This document shows, in pieces, positions 1 through 9,825 of a DNA stretch of 64,000 nucleotides. Under the pieces are notes generated by a model, which saw nothing but the letters and a program-made list of their open reading frames with translations, did no database searches and was not told where the DNA came from. How positions within the stretch are numbered: position 1 is the stretch's first letter; every line of letters begins with the position of its first letter. The position numbers were made by a program, and so were the translations under genes. Where the stretch lies: the NCBI GenBank assembly GCA_012518515.1, contig JAAYRZ010000132.1:1-64000 (forward strand), in the 5' to 3' direction. The DNA comes from Alcaligenaceae bacterium (GTDB lineage Bacteria > Pseudomonadota > Gammaproteobacteria > Burkholderiales > Burkholderiaceae_B).

Positions 1-222
1 CAAGCGCATGTGTGATGGGGGAAACTCGAGTGGCCGTACGCATATGATGGGGAAACAGTACGCCACCGATTGCATGGCAGCTTCCCGTCTATAAAAGGGC
101 AGCGTTGCGCCCAGGCAACGCATATAACCCGCCTAAGCCTAACCCGATGTGGGGCTAAATGTGGGGCTGGATTTTTTAATTGTGATTTATTCTATATAAA
201 TCAACGGCTTGCATGGAGCCAT
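1..222. other. non-coding stretch with short direct repeats beside tRNA-Ser
   Basis: I find no credible gene here. Two repeat pairs are visible. One is gatggggg/aaac-like at 14-25 and 46-56. The other is a perfect 10-mer, atgtggggct, at 147-156 and 159-168 with 12-base spacing. There is also an imperfect inverted repeat, tggc-cgtac at about 32-40 against gtacgcca at about 57-64. The stretch lies directly downstream of the tRNA-Ser 3' end, the usual insertion side for tyrosine-integrase elements, so integrase arm sites or an attachment remnant are possible. No copy of the tRNA 3' end is visible here and the window starts too late to show an integrase. Confidence 0.4.
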
Positions 223-310
223 TGGCGGATTGAGAGGGATTCGAACCCTCGATACGTCGCCGTATACACGCTTTCCAAGCGTGCGCCTTCAGCCACTCGG
301 CCACCAATCC
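223..310 (-). tRNA. tRNA-Ser (anticodon GGA)
   Basis: Read on the minus strand this folds as an 88-nt class II tRNA. The acceptor stem is GGATTGG paired with TCAATCC, followed by the discriminator G and an encoded CCA. The anticodon loop TTGGAAA carries GGA on a CACGC/GCGTG stem, a long variable arm follows (TATACGGCGACGTA), and the T-loop is GGTTCGAATCC. The anticodon reads UCC and UCU serine codons. The anticodon bases are at 274-276. The CCA end abuts the repeat-bearing stretch at 1-222. Confidence 0.97.
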
Positions 311-440
311 TATTTGAGTAGTGCTAAATCAAGTAATTCACCCTGTAGGCGATGATTCAATCACTAAGCGAGTGATTTTAGCACCTTAAGCTATCATCAT
401 CAAGTAATAAACCACCACATCACAAAACAGCGATTAAAAA

Positions 441-1067
441 CTACTGAATCTGTTGCAAACTCAGGATACGCTCAACATAACGAGATACTAAGTCCACCTC
501 GATATTAACCTCAGCACCTGCCTTTAGGTGCTTTAAGGTAGTCACTTCCAGGGTATGCGGGATCAGATTAATACTGATGACACAACCATCGGCATTATCC
601 TCTACCGAGTTCACTGTCAAACTCACACCATTAACTACGATCGAGCCCTTATAGGCTAGGTATTTACTCAACTCGGCAGGAATCTGAATATTTAACACAT
701 AGGACTCACCGACTGGCTCGAACCTCTCAACCTTACCCTTACCATCCACATGACCAGCCACTATATGACCGTCTAAGGTATCACCAAGACGCATAGCATG
801 CTCGAGATTTACTTCACCCAGTTGTGCTAGGCCTACTGTCTTATTCAACGACTCGCGCGACACCTCAACCTCAAAGCTTTTTTCATCAAAGGCAATCACC
901 GTCATGCAGGCACCTTGGATGGCAATCGAGTCACCGAGCTTAATTCGACTTAAGTCAAAATCATTGGCCGCCACATGCAAACGCACACCGCTCTCTGCAT
1001 CACCCTCTGCACCTAAAGGAGTGATGGAAGTAATTTCACCAATACCTGTAATAATTCCTGTAAACAT
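441..1067 (-). CDS. ribE: riboflavin synthase, alpha subunit
   Basis: Dismutates two 6,7-dimethyl-8-ribityllumazine molecules into riboflavin and the pyrimidinedione in the last step of riboflavin synthesis. The protein begins with the family signature MFTGIITGIGEI and is two tandem lumazine-binding barrels; the second starts near LDGHIVAGHVDGKG. I chose the ATG at 1067, giving 208 residues, because it is the conserved start. An in-frame GTG lies four codons upstream, but only a weak GAGAG sits before the ATG. It follows ribD by 14 nt, so the two are probably co-transcribed as glyA-nrdR-ribD-ribE. No FMN riboswitch is visible ahead of it. Confidence 0.95.
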   Translation of the reverse strand: MFTGIITGIGEITSITPLGAEGDAESGVRLHVAANDFDLSRIKLGDSIAIQGACMTVIAFDEKSFEVEVSRESLNKTVGLAQLGEVNLEHAMRLGDTLDGHIVAGHVDGKGKVERFEPVGESYVLNIQIPAELSKYLAYKGSIVVNGVSLTVNSVEDNADGCVISINLIPHTLEVTTLKHLKAGAEVNIEVDLVSRYVERILSLQQIQ

Positions 1068-1081
1068 CTTTTCTCTCACTA

Positions 1082-2266
1082 TTAGCTAACAGCATCCATA
1101 GCCGCTTGCCAGCGTTCACCATCACGCGCTCGCAAGCGCACATCGACACCAACTGCTTTTTGTTCAAAAAACACCATCTGCTTCGCATCGCTTAATTGCT
1201 GTAAGGGTTCCAATGCAAAAGCCTCCCTGCCAGGACCTATCACTTTGGGCGCTATATAAAGCAACAACTCGTCAATCAGAGCTGCATTTAAAAATCCAGC
1301 ATTTAGGCGTGGTCCCGCTTCCAGATGCACCTCATTGATTTCATGTTCTGCAAGATAATCCATCAAAGCATTTAAGTCGAGCGCTGGAGACTCTGCTCCT
1401 GAAGTTGCCAAAGGCAACTTGATAACACGTGCACCCTGCTCCTGCTCCAATACCGCCTGTTTGCATTGCTCCTGCTCACTAAGTGCTCTATCTTCAATAA
1501 AAATCCACACTGGATCTCCATTAAAAATAGCGGCCTTCTTACTAATCAAGAACTGACGGTCAATCACTGCTCGAATAGGCTGTCGCTCCGTAGCAAATGC
1601 ACGGACATTAAGCAACGGGTCGTCTATTAAAACAGTACCAATCCCCGTCAAAACCAAGCAGCTACGCGCACGCCAATGCTGCCCATCCTCACGAGCTACT
1701 GATGAGGTAATCCACTTGGACTCACCATCGGCTAAAGCCACTTTACCATCAATGGAACTAGCAACTTTAGTACGCACCCATGGCCTAGAACTAGCCATCC
1801 GCGTCACAAAGCCGGGATTCAACTCCAGTGCTTCCTCTCTCAAAACACCACAACACACCTCAATACCTGCTTGCTGTAGCTTATTGATACCACGCCCACC
1901 AACCAAGGGGTTAGGATCACGCATGGCTATCACAACACGTGCCGGCTGATGAGAAAGAATGGCATCGACACAAGGAGGCGTTCGACCATAATGACTACAA
2001 GGTTCAAGCGACACATAAAAAGTCGCCCCCTTAATCGCTTCTTTGTGACCATTGGCTATGGCATTTTTAATCGCTTGTACCTCGGCATGGTCACTACCAG
2101 CCTTTTGTGTACTGCCACGACCTAACACCCTGTCATCACGCACGATTAAACAACCCACACGCGGATTGGGAGAAGTCAAATAAAGGGATTGTCGAGCGAG
2201 CTCTATCGTCTCACGCATCCAGCGCTTGTCAAGCTCAAGGGATTGATTTTTTTGAATGCTACTCAT
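1082..2266 (-). CDS. ribD: bifunctional diaminohydroxyphosphoribosylaminopyrimidine deaminase / 5-amino-6-(5-phosphoribosylamino)uracil reductase
   Basis: Carries out the second and third steps of riboflavin synthesis: deamination of the pyrimidine, then NADPH-dependent reduction of the ribosyl side chain. The N-terminal cytidine-deaminase-like domain has the zinc motif DHAEVQAI and PCSHYGRTPPC. The C-terminal half, from about RPWVRTKVASSIDGK, is the RibD reductase domain with a late PKVIGPGR motif. At 394 residues it is close to the usual length. It lies 9 nt after nrdR and 14 nt before ribE, which suggests one transcript. Confidence 0.95.
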   Translation of the reverse strand: MSSIQKNQSLELDKRWMRETIELARQSLYLTSPNPRVGCLIVRDDRVLGRGSTQKAGSDHAEVQAIKNAIANGHKEAIKGATFYVSLEPCSHYGRTPPCVDAILSHQPARVVIAMRDPNPLVGGRGINKLQQAGIEVCCGVLREEALELNPGFVTRMASSRPWVRTKVASSIDGKVALADGESKWITSSVAREDGQHWRARSCLVLTGIGTVLIDDPLLNVRAFATERQPIRAVIDRQFLISKKAAIFNGDPVWIFIEDRALSEQEQCKQAVLEQEQGARVIKLPLATSGAESPALDLNALMDYLAEHEINEVHLEAGPRLNAGFLNAALIDELLLYIAPKVIGPGREAFALEPLQQLSDAKQMVFFEQKAVGVDVRLRARDGERWQAAMDAVS

Positions 2267-2275
2267 GTAGAGTCG

Positions 2276-2746
2276 TTAATTTTTGAGAGAGCCGTTTTTC
2301 TTTTGCATCTCACCGATTGCCTTGACGAACTCATCAATATGTTCAAAGCTTTGATATACCGATGCGAAACGCACATAAGCAACTTGATCAAGCTCCTTGA
2401 GCGTTTCCATTACGAGCTCACCCACAGCATCAGTACTGACTTCCTTTTCGCCAAGGTTAAACAAGGCGTCTTGAATATCCAGTAATGCCTTATCCCTAGC
2501 CTCAGTACTCACTGGACGCTTACGAAGCGCCATATTCATACTAGCCTCAACCTTCGACAAATCAAACTCCGTACGTCTACCGTCACGCTTTACCACGACC
2601 GGCATGACCTTTTCGACTCGCTCAAAGGTAGTGAAACGCTTTTCACAATCCGGACAACGACGGCGACGTCGGATCACATTCCCCTCGTCTTGCCAACGTG
2701 AATCAACCACCTGGGTATCAGTATTACTGCAAAAAGGACATTTCAT
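2276..2746 (-). CDS. nrdR: transcriptional repressor NrdR
   Basis: A zinc-ribbon/ATP-cone repressor of ribonucleotide reductase genes that senses dATP and ATP. The zinc ribbon is MKCPFC near the start and RRRRRCPDCEKRFTTFE at about residues 24-41. The ATP-cone follows from about residue 46, with KRDGRRTEFD. Its length of 156 residues is typical. In proteobacteria nrdR often sits between glyA and ribD, as here, and this links nucleotide, one-carbon and flavin genes in one cluster. Its targets are not in the window. Confidence 0.95.
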   Translation of the reverse strand: MKCPFCSNTDTQVVDSRWQDEGNVIRRRRRCPDCEKRFTTFERVEKVMPVVVKRDGRRTEFDLSKVEASMNMALRKRPVSTEARDKALLDIQDALFNLGEKEVSTDAVGELVMETLKELDQVAYVRFASVYQSFEHIDEFVKAIGEMQKKNGSLKN

Positions 2747-2756
2747 AATTAGGTAT

Positions 2757-2789
2757 CAGATCACCTTGCTAAAACAACAAGATGATCTG
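2757..2789 (-). other. hairpin in the glyA-nrdR gap
   Basis: A 12-base arm, cagatcaccttg (2757-2768), faces caagatgatctg (2778-2789) with one G-T type mismatch and a 9-base loop. It lies between glyA and nrdR, which otherwise look like one operon. No U-run follows on the minus strand, so it is not a standard intrinsic terminator. It could set mRNA stability or processing. Confidence 0.4.
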
Positions 2790-2810
2790 TCTTAATAAAC
2801 TAGTTATTGA

Positions 2811-4055
2811 CTATTTATAAACAGGAAACTGCGCAGTCAAAGCATTAACCTTAGCGCGAACTTCTTCGAGGAAAGCCTCATCATGAGGATGTTCCAATAC
2901 ATCAGCGATTAGGTTAGCAGTAATCTCAGCTTCTGCCTCTTTAAAGCCACGTGTGGTAATAGCTGGTGAACCAATACGAATACCGCTCGTTACAAAAGGT
3001 GTTTCTGGGTCATTAGGAATTGCGTTTTTATTAACTGTAATATGCGCCTTACCTAAAGCTGCTTCTGCTTCTTTACCAGTAATGCCCTTACTGCGTAAGT
3101 CCACTAGCATCACATGACTCTCAGTACGACCAGAAATAATACGCAAGCCACGCTTAGTCAAGGTTTCAGCTAGTACGACAGCATTTTTGATAACCTGCTT
3201 ACCCCACTCCTGGAACTCTGGCTCCATCGCTTCTTTGAAAGCAACCGCCTTACCAGCAATCACGTGCATCAAAGGACCACCCTGTAGACCTGGGAAAATA
3301 GCTGAGTTAATGATTTTCTCGTGCTCTGCCTTCATCATAATCACACCGCCACGTGGACCACGCAGTGATTTGTGAGTAGTAGAGGTAACAAAGTCTGCAT
3401 GAGGCACTGGATTAGGATACTGACCTGACACTACTAGACCTGCATAGTGAGCAATATCCACCATGAAATAAGCACCGCATGCCTTAGCAATTTGAGCCAT
3501 ACGCTCAAAATCAATTTTTAAAGCATAAGCAGACGCACCACCAACGATTAACTTTGGCTTGTGCTCTTGAGCCAAACGCTCTAACTCATCATAGTCAATT
3601 TCTTCTTTGTCATTTAAACCGTAATGTACAAAGTTATAAAGCTTACCTGAGGCGTTAACTGGCGCACCGTGGGTTAAGTGACCACCTTCGGCCAAACTCA
3701 TACCTAATACCGTATCACCCGGCTTAAGAACCGCTAAATACACCCCTTGGTTAGCCTGAGAACCAGAGTTAGGTTGTACGTTAGCAGCCTCGGCACCAAA
3801 TAACTTCTTTAAACGGTCAATCGCTAACTGCTCAACAATATCTACGTACTCACAACCACCGTAATAACGACGACCAGGATAGCCTTCGGCGTATTTGTTA
3901 GTTAACTGTGAGCCTTGAGCCTGCATCACTGCCGGACTAGTGTAGTTTTCAGAAGCGATTAACTCAATATGCTGCTCCTGACGCTCATCTTCTTTTTGTA
4001 TTGCTGACCATAATTCCGGATCCACTTTGTCCAGTGTATTGCTGCGCTCAAACAT
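2811..4055 (-). CDS. glyA: serine hydroxymethyltransferase
   Basis: A PLP enzyme that interconverts serine plus tetrahydrofolate with glycine plus 5,10-methylene-tetrahydrofolate. The PLP lysine lies in the motif [13 protein letters not shown]. The N-terminal motif [16 protein letters not shown] and the motif [12 protein letters not shown] are also present. At 414 residues it is full length. It starts the glyA-nrdR-ribD-ribE cluster. The glycine it makes is the substrate of the gcvTHP genes at the other end of this window. Confidence 0.97.
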   Translation of the reverse strand: MFERSNTLDKVDPELWSAIQKEDERQEQHIELIASENYTSPAVMQAQGSQLTNKYAEGYPGRRYYGGCEYVDIVEQLAIDRLKKLFGAEAANVQPNSGSQANQGVYLAVLKPGDTVLGMSLAEGGHLTHGAPVNASGKLYNFVHYGLNDKEEIDYDELERLAQEHKPKLIVGGASAYALKIDFERMAQIAKACGAYFMVDIAHYAGLVVSGQYPNPVPHADFVTSTTHKSLRGPRGGVIMMKAEHEKIINSAIFPGLQGGPLMHVIAGKAVAFKEAMEPEFQEWGKQVIKNAVVLAETLTKRGLRIISGRTESHVMLVDLRSKGITGKEAEAALGKAHITVNKNAIPNDPETPFVTSGIRIGSPAITTRGFKEAEAEITANLIADVLEHPHDEAFLEEVRAKVNALTAQFPVYK

Positions 4056-4137
4056 TAATAAAACTCCTAATGGTAGGTAGATAGAGTGAAAAAATTAAAT
4101 ACTAAATAAAAAATCAGTGACCAAACTACGCTTGTGA

Positions 4138-4767
4138 TTACTCAGCCAAGCGCGGGTTTAAGGTATAGGTACCGGTAATGGTGTCTTCAGCTAAAATATG
4201 CTCAGCCATCGCCTTCACCACATCCGCACAAGTAAAACTGCCTTCTAGTGCAAGACGCTCAACATCTAAAGCATAAAGCGTAAAGTGATAATGGTGAATT
4301 AATGAATCATTAAACGGTGGGCAAGGACCATCGTAGCCAAAATAATCACCCTTCATATCTGGGTCACCTGCAAACCAGTCCGTGAAGTTATTGATTGCGT
4401 GACGCAAGTCATTAGGAGCAGTAGGGCCACCCTTGCCTTTAGGCGTCACATTTTTAGAATGCTCGCCCTCTTTGATCTCACTAACATCAGCGGGAATATC
4501 AATTAAGGCCCAGTGGTAAAACTCGACTCGCGGCAAATCAGCTGGCACCTCACGGTCAAGCTGATTGACATCGTCTGGTTGGCTTGGTACGTCTGTATCA
4601 ACACAAATCATCACAAAGGATTTAGTACCTTCAGGCGCATCAGTCCAACTAAAATGCGGATTGATATTAGAAGATAAGGCAATATTGCTCTGTTTATCCA
4701 TTTTGCCAAAAGCAAAGCGTGGATCGATAGCTTGATTATGCTGAATCGAATGACTACTTAACTTCAT
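4138..4767 (-). CDS. YbhB/YbcL family (phosphatidylethanolamine-binding-like) protein
   Basis: Belongs to the bacterial Raf-kinase-inhibitor-like / PEBP family, whose cellular role is poorly known. Family motifs visible are SPHFSW-type NPHFSWTDAPEGTKSFVMICVD near residues 35-53, FYHWALIDIP, and GPCPPFNDSLIHHYHFTLYALD. There is no signal peptide, so it is probably cytosolic. At 209 residues it is slightly longer than the E. coli proteins because of a longer loop around DVNQLDREVPADL. GGAG precedes the ATG by about 9 nt. It sits between tyrS and glyA with short gaps. Confidence 0.85.
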   Translation of the reverse strand: MKLSSHSIQHNQAIDPRFAFGKMDKQSNIALSSNINPHFSWTDAPEGTKSFVMICVDTDVPSQPDDVNQLDREVPADLPRVEFYHWALIDIPADVSEIKEGEHSKNVTPKGKGGPTAPNDLRHAINNFTDWFAGDPDMKGDYFGYDGPCPPFNDSLIHHYHFTLYALDVERLALEGSFTCADVVKAMAEHILAEDTITGTYTLNPRLAE

Positions 4768-4806
4768 GATAATATCTCCAAATATGATAATTTTGTCAGT
4801 AAAGAC

Positions 4807-6033
4807 TTACTTGATTGTGACTCTGGCAAACTTGCGCTTACCGACCTGCACCACATAAGTGCCTACACCCAACTCAAGCGCCCTGTCCTCAATACGCTGA
4901 CTATCAACACGAACACCGCCCTGCTGAATGTTGCGATTAGCCTCAGAGCCTGAGCTTGCCAAACCTGAGTCTCTTAAGACATGAACAATTGATAAAGGCG
5001 CACCACTTAATTCAACCTCAGGCATCTCATCCGGAATCTGACCATCGCGGAATCGTGCCTCGAACTTTTGCAGGGCACTATCTGCCGACGCAGAGTCATG
5101 GAAACGAGTAATAATTTCTTGTGCCAACATGACCTTAAAGTCACGAGGATTACGGCCATTCTCAGCTTCACGACGAAAACCCTCAATCGCCTCCATGCTA
5201 TTAGTCGATAATAAAACAAAAAAGCGCCACATCAACTCATCTGAGATTGACATAATCTTACCGAACATGCTATCAGGGGTTTCGGTAATACCAATGTAGT
5301 TGTTTTTAGACTTAGACATCTTCTCGACACCGTCTAAGCCCTCTAACAAGGGCATGGTCAACACACACTGTGACTCTTGGCCATACTCTTTTTGTAAATC
5401 TCGACCGACTAAAAGATTAAACTTCTGGTCAGTACCACCTAATTCAATATCGCTTTTTAGGGCAACCGAATCATAGCCCTGCAATAAGGGATATAAAAAC
5501 TCGTGAATGGAGATAGGAACTCCACCTTTGTAGCGCTTGGTAAAATCATCACGCTCAAGCATACGAGCAACGGTATAACGTGATGCTAAGGAAAGCATAT
5601 CGCGTGAACTCAGCTTATCACACCACTCGGAGTTATAACGAATCTCTGTGCGCTCAGGATCCAATATTGCGGAAGCCTGCTCATAATAAGTCTTGGCGTT
5701 TATCTGAATTTGCTCTTTGGTCAAGGGAGGACGTGTAGTATCACGACCACTAGGGTCACCGATCAATGCCGTAAAGTCACCGATTAAAAATATGACCTGA
5801 TGCCCTAAGTCCTGCAACTGACGCATTTTATTAAGCACAACGGTGTGGCCTAAGTGGATATCCGGTGCCGTTGGGTCTAAGCCCAACTTAATACGTAACG
5901 GTATACCGGTATCCTTGCTACGCTGCATTTTCTGCATTAGCTCACTTTCGACCAACAGCTCATCACAGCCGCGTAAAACGGTGCGCATCTCGTCTTTTAC
6001 TTCTTGGCTGATCTGAATTTCTTGCTCAGACAT
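4807..6033 (-). CDS. tyrS: tyrosyl-tRNA synthetase
   Basis: Charges tRNA-Tyr with tyrosine. It is a class I enzyme with the HIGH-type motif DIHLGHT near residues 58-64, the KMSKS motif (EKMSKSKNN) near residue 240, and a C-terminal S4 RNA-binding domain beginning around [12 protein letters not shown]. The 408-residue length and the long N-terminal helix match the TyrRS-beta/TyrZ-type form common in betaproteobacteria. It is divergent from anmK, and the 128-nt gap should hold both promoters. Confidence 0.96.
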   Translation of the reverse strand: MSEQEIQISQEVKDEMRTVLRGCDELLVESELMQKMQRSKDTGIPLRIKLGLDPTAPDIHLGHTVVLNKMRQLQDLGHQVIFLIGDFTALIGDPSGRDTTRPPLTKEQIQINAKTYYEQASAILDPERTEIRYNSEWCDKLSSRDMLSLASRYTVARMLERDDFTKRYKGGVPISIHEFLYPLLQGYDSVALKSDIELGGTDQKFNLLVGRDLQKEYGQESQCVLTMPLLEGLDGVEKMSKSKNNYIGITETPDSMFGKIMSISDELMWRFFVLLSTNSMEAIEGFRREAENGRNPRDFKVMLAQEIITRFHDSASADSALQKFEARFRDGQIPDEMPEVELSGAPLSIVHVLRDSGLASSGSEANRNIQQGGVRVDSQRIEDRALELGVGTYVVQVGKRKFARVTIK

Positions 6034-6161
6034 GAATAGATAAACTCCAAAAACTGTTTATATAAAATCAATAGCGCAAAAACCGCAAAGGGCACTGCGC
6101 CTATTGTGTGTTAGATTATAACCTTTCCTAAACCGAATTATCGTTTCCCGAGGTGCTTTTT

Positions 6162-7298
6162 ATGAACCTACAATCTCCTTATTTTATCGGCATCATGTCC
6201 GGAACCAGTACGGATGGTGTAGATGCTTCATTAGTTAAAATCACACAGGAAGAACCTAATGCAGTACAACTAATCGCGACTAGCAGTCTTGATATACCGA
6301 TTAGCCTAAGAGAGGCTATTTTAAGACTAAACAAAAGCGGACCTGACGAGCTTAGACTAGCAGCTCAAGTGTCGCTAGAATTAGGCAAGCTGTATGCCGA
6401 CGTCAGTCAAAATCTTTTATTAGAAAATGACCTATTAGCGGATAATATAAATGCTCTCGGCATTCACGGACAAACAGTAAGGCACCGCCCTGAGCATGGA
6501 TACAGCATTCAGCTAAATGCTCCTGCGCTAGTAGCCGAACTCACCGGCATTGATGTGATATCAGACTTCAGGAGTCGCGATATCGCCGCTGGCGGTCAAG
6601 GAGCCCCACTCATTCCGGCCTTTCATCACGCCATTTTTCGTGACAACACACAAGGACGCTCTCTTTTAAATATTGGGGGCATTTCAAATTTAAGTCTCTT
6701 GCAGCCTGAAGGTCCTACCATCGGCTTTGACTGTGGGCCCGGCAATATGCTACTAGATTACTGGTGCCACAAGCACTTAGGCGAAAAATTTGACCTCGAT
6801 GGGCGCTGGGGCGCTACTGGTAAAATCGATGAAGGCTTACTAGATTTCCTTATCACATCAGAGAATTGGCTAAAACTTCAGCCACCAAAATCCACAGGTC
6901 GAGATTTATTTAATGGTCAATGGTTAGAAGAAAAACTAGATACTTTCTTTGAACTACACCCTGAAACCAGCACCTATAAAGCAGCCGACATTCAAGCCAC
7001 CCTCGTTGCCTTCACCGTTAACTGCATCGTCACCTGCTTAAACGACTATGCTAAGGACAGCAAAGAACTCATTGTTTTTGGAGGTGGCGCTGCAAACCCA
7101 GAAATCATGACGCAGCTAAGCGCAGCTTTAAACTACCCAGTAAGGACCAGTGATGCATTAGGCATACCAACCCAAGCAATGGAGTCTATGGCTTTTGCCT
7201 GGTTAGCTTGGGCATTTAGACAAAGACTGCCTATATGCACCCCAGAAATGACAGGAGCCCGCCACGCAAATGTGGCAGGCTCCCTACATCCAGCCTAG
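6162..7298 (+). CDS. anmK: anhydro-N-acetylmuramic acid kinase
   Basis: Phosphorylates and opens 1,6-anhydro-MurNAc released in peptidoglycan turnover, giving MurNAc-6-phosphate. The ATP-binding signature IMSGTSTDGVDASLV is near the N-terminus, followed by GIHGQTVRH, LNIGGISNLS and FDCGPGNMLLD. I chose the ATG at 6162 (378 residues) because CGAGG lies 8-9 nt upstream; an in-frame GTG three codons earlier overlaps that site. Downstream MurNAc-6-P etherase is not in this window. It is convergent with erpA. Confidence 0.95.
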   Translation: MNLQSPYFIGIMSGTSTDGVDASLVKITQEEPNAVQLIATSSLDIPISLREAILRLNKSGPDELRLAAQVSLELGKLYADVSQNLLLENDLLADNINALGIHGQTVRHRPEHGYSIQLNAPALVAELTGIDVISDFRSRDIAAGGQGAPLIPAFHHAIFRDNTQGRSLLNIGGISNLSLLQPEGPTIGFDCGPGNMLLDYWCHKHLGEKFDLDGRWGATGKIDEGLLDFLITSENWLKLQPPKSTGRDLFNGQWLEEKLDTFFELHPETSTYKAADIQATLVAFTVNCIVTCLNDYAKDSKELIVFGGGAANPEIMTQLSAALNYPVRTSDALGIPTQAMESMAFAWLAWAFRQRLPICTPEMTGARHANVAGSLHPA

Positions 7299-7320
7299 CT
7301 TAGACTAATAAGCTAAAAAA

Positions 7321-7686
7321 CTAGACGTCGAAGGATGAACCACAGCCGCATGTAGTGGCTGCGTTAGGGTTACGAATAACGAACTGCGCACCCTCGATAT
7401 CTTCTTTATAGTCAATCTCAGCGCCCACTAAATACTGGAAGCTCATCGGATCAACTAACAAAGTAACACCTTTTTTATCAATACTCGTGTCGTCATCGCT
7501 CACTTCCTCATCGAAAGTAAAGCCATACTGGAAGCCCGAACAGCCTCCACCCTGAACGAAAACGCGTAATTTTAAATCTGGGTTACCCTCATCAATCAAT
7601 AAATCGCGCACCTTATCCGCAGCGGCGTCAGTAAACACCAAAGGACTAGGAGGTGTCTGTAAATCTACTTGCTCAATACTCATCAT
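7321..7686 (-). CDS. erpA: iron-sulfur cluster insertion protein ErpA
   Basis: An A-type carrier that delivers Fe-S clusters to apo-enzymes. It shows the three family cysteines: one in [11 protein letters not shown] and two in the C-terminal CGCGSSF. Its 121 residues are typical. A GGAG lies just upstream of two consecutive ATG codons, so the start may be either. In other Burkholderiales erpA neighbours a bactofilin gene, which is absent here. IlvD in this window is an Fe-S enzyme that such carriers could supply, but no direct link is shown. Confidence 0.93.
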   Translation of the reverse strand: MMSIEQVDLQTPPSPLVFTDAAADKVRDLLIDEGNPDLKLRVFVQGGGCSGFQYGFTFDEEVSDDDTSIDKKGVTLLVDPMSFQYLVGAEIDYKEDIEGAQFVIRNPNAATTCGCGSSFDV

Positions 7687-7822
7687 CTTGCTCCAATGCT
7701 TCTAAAAAGCATACATACAATAACTAGTTAATTAATTTTAACACATGGTGACCAAGCCACTCTAGTATACCCACTATTATAATAGTGACTTTAAAACTAA
7801 TTAATTCTTTAAATACAGCCGC

Positions 7823-8566
7823 TTAGAGTTCTATCGTCTTACTTAGCTTAACGCTATAACCCTCTAAAACCTTAAGCGTCAACTCCTTAGGCATAAAACC
7901 AAAAGGAATCACTAATAATCCTTCTCGACGTTGAATTCGAGTGAAGTTTAACTCTAATATGGGGCTCATACTAGCAGCTTTCAAGTCAACACTCCTTAAC
8001 TCATCACTACCCTGAGCAATACTACCAATTAAAGAGCCATCCTGAATTGTTTGCTCTGCTGCCGGCAGAACCTCTGGGTAAATATCTATCGTCTGCTCTT
8101 CACCATCCTTTTCACCTGTAGCAGTAAACTGCAAACGGCCTGAAAAAGGCTCCTGCAAACCACGACCACTGAGTGAGAGCATCACCTTGAAACTGATATA
8201 TCTGCCCTCTTGTTGGGCCTCAAAAGCTCTTAGGCTAACAGCACCATCCGGACCGGCGGGAATCATCTCTTCATAAAAAGCTAACTCACCATAGAGTCGA
8301 GTGACCTCATCATTTAATCGCTCAATCTCACGACTATACTGAGTAATCATCGCATTATCCAATAAGGCTTTGGCTTTTTGCTCATGATAAAGATTTTCAA
8401 TTGCCTGATAATTAATAATCGCCTGACTCTCTGCGTCCTCAAGCTGAGCCGCCAATTTTGCCTGCCAAGCATCTCGCTCGTGGAGCAATTGAGATTGCTG
8501 CTGATAGTATGTCAAGCCACCACCTATTGCCACTCCCAGCAGCAATAGAAACAGCCGGGCAACCAT
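7823..8566 (-). CDS. membrane-anchored coiled-coil protein next to argC (DUF6776-like)
   Basis: Function unknown. Residues 1-20 form one hydrophobic anchor (VARLFLLLLGVAIGGGLTYY), followed by about 80 residues rich in Gln, Glu, Ala and Leu that look like coiled coil. After these comes a beta-rich domain starting near GAVSLRAFEAQQEG. It resembles the uncharacterised protein, called DUF6776 in databases as I recall, that follows argC in Burkholderiales. Its ATG directly abuts the argC stop codon, so translation is probably coupled. It is likely periplasmic with an N-terminal anchor. Confidence 0.6.
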   Translation of the reverse strand: MVARLFLLLLGVAIGGGLTYYQQQSQLLHERDAWQAKLAAQLEDAESQAIINYQAIENLYHEQKAKALLDNAMITQYSREIERLNDEVTRLYGELAFYEEMIPAGPDGAVSLRAFEAQQEGRYISFKVMLSLSGRGLQEPFSGRLQFTATGEKDGEEQTIDIYPEVLPAAEQTIQDGSLIGSIAQGSDELRSVDLKAASMSPILELNFTRIQRREGLLVIPFGFMPKELTLKVLEGYSVKLSKTIEL

Positions 8567-9625
8567 CTACGGCAGGACCGCCACAAAGTCTAAGCCAATA
8601 GACTCGGGCAAGCCGAAAATAAGGTTCATATTTTGTACAGCTTGACCAGCCGCCCCCTTAACCAAATTATCTTGAACCACCAAAATAATCAATGTATCAC
8701 CCCCACCTGGACGCGACAAAGCAATACGCAATTCATTTGACGCACGCACCGATCTGGTTTCAGGCATACTACCTGCGGGCATTACATCAACAAAACGTTC
8801 ATCAGCATAACGCTCTTCAAAAAGTGCCTGAAAATCAGTCTCTCTAGCCTCTGGCTTAATACGTACGTAGATGGTTGAGAACATGCCACGAATCATTGGC
8901 ACCAAGTGCGGTACAAAAGTCAAACCAACCGCCTCACCTGCTATGCTTGCTAAATGCTCACTAATCTCCGGATGATGGCGGTGACCACTGACACCATAGG
9001 CTTTAAAATTATCACCTGCTTCTGATAATAAATTAGCGACTGAAGCGCCGCGACCAGCCCCTGATGCGCCTGACTTACAATCGGCAATAATACCGTCCAA
9101 CTCGATTAGCCCTTTTTCTAACAAAGGAGCCAAACCCAAAATCACGGTTGTCGGATAGCAACCCGGATTACCAATCAATTTGGCTTTTTTAATTTTCTCT
9201 CGATTAAGCTCTACCAAACCATAAGCACTATCATTTCTTAATACATCAGGACAACTATGCGGCATCTTGTACCATTTTTCAAAAGCCTCAAGATCCTGGA
9301 GACGAAAATCTGCCGCTAGATCAATCACCTTAACACCGGCAGCAATCAACTCCTCAGCTTGAGACATAGCCACTCCATGCGGCGTCGCAAAAAACACCAC
9401 ATCACAAGCACTGAGCGCTGCATTATCAGGTGTTACGAAACGCAGATCTACTCTACCTCGCAAACTGGGGAACATATCAGCAACCGCTACCCCCTCCTCA
9501 CTCCGAGAAGTAATGGCATGCAAATCAACCTGAGGGTGCTGGGACAAAATACGTAATAATTCCACACCGGTATAACCCGTGCCACCCACAATACCTACTT
9601 TAATTTTCTGATTAGAAGCAGTCAT
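8567..9625 (-). CDS. argC: N-acetyl-gamma-glutamyl-phosphate reductase
   Basis: Third step of arginine synthesis: NADPH-dependent reduction of N-acetylglutamyl phosphate to the semialdehyde. An N-terminal NADP fold is seen in [18 protein letters not shown]. The catalytic cysteine is in GNPGCYPT, and the conserved histidine region is SGHRHHPEI. At 352 residues it is the long (type 1) form. It lies downstream of the rplM-rpsI pair but after a terminator. argJ, another arginine gene, is at 40137. Confidence 0.95.
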   Translation of the reverse strand: MTASNQKIKVGIVGGTGYTGVELLRILSQHPQVDLHAITSRSEEGVAVADMFPSLRGRVDLRFVTPDNAALSACDVVFFATPHGVAMSQAEELIAAGVKVIDLAADFRLQDLEAFEKWYKMPHSCPDVLRNDSAYGLVELNREKIKKAKLIGNPGCYPTTVILGLAPLLEKGLIELDGIIADCKSGASGAGRGASVANLLSEAGDNFKAYGVSGHRHHPEISEHLASIAGEAVGLTFVPHLVPMIRGMFSTIYVRIKPEARETDFQALFEERYADERFVDVMPAGSMPETRSVRASNELRIALSRPGGGDTLIILVVQDNLVKGAAGQAVQNMNLIFGLPESIGLDFVAVLP

Positions 9626-9764
9626 GAAGAAATCCTGTTATTTTAACTTTTGTGCCTTGACGCACCTAAAACGTTAATTGTAATTGATCACTATCAAGAT
9701 TGGACAAACAGGAAGCAAAAAAGTTTTGAATCGCTAGCCTGCAGAAATAATTAACGCTAAAAAC

Positions 9765-9799
9765 GAAAAAACCGCAACCAAAATTATATTTGGTTGCGG
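9765..9799 (-). terminator. rho-independent terminator after rplM-rpsI
   Basis: On the minus strand an 11-bp perfect stem (9772-9782 with 9789-9799, CCGCAACCAAA/TTTGGTTGCGG) with a 6-base loop is followed by a run of six U residues (9766-9771). It lies 26 nt after the rpsI stop and ends the ribosomal protein transcript. Confidence 0.9.
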
Positions 9800-9825
9800 C
9801 TTCGCATAACTGTAAACGTAAAAAA

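Noticed and set aside
1..222. calling a prophage or genomic island end
   Set aside because: No integrase, no duplicated tRNA end and no cargo gene are in view; only the repeats can be reported.
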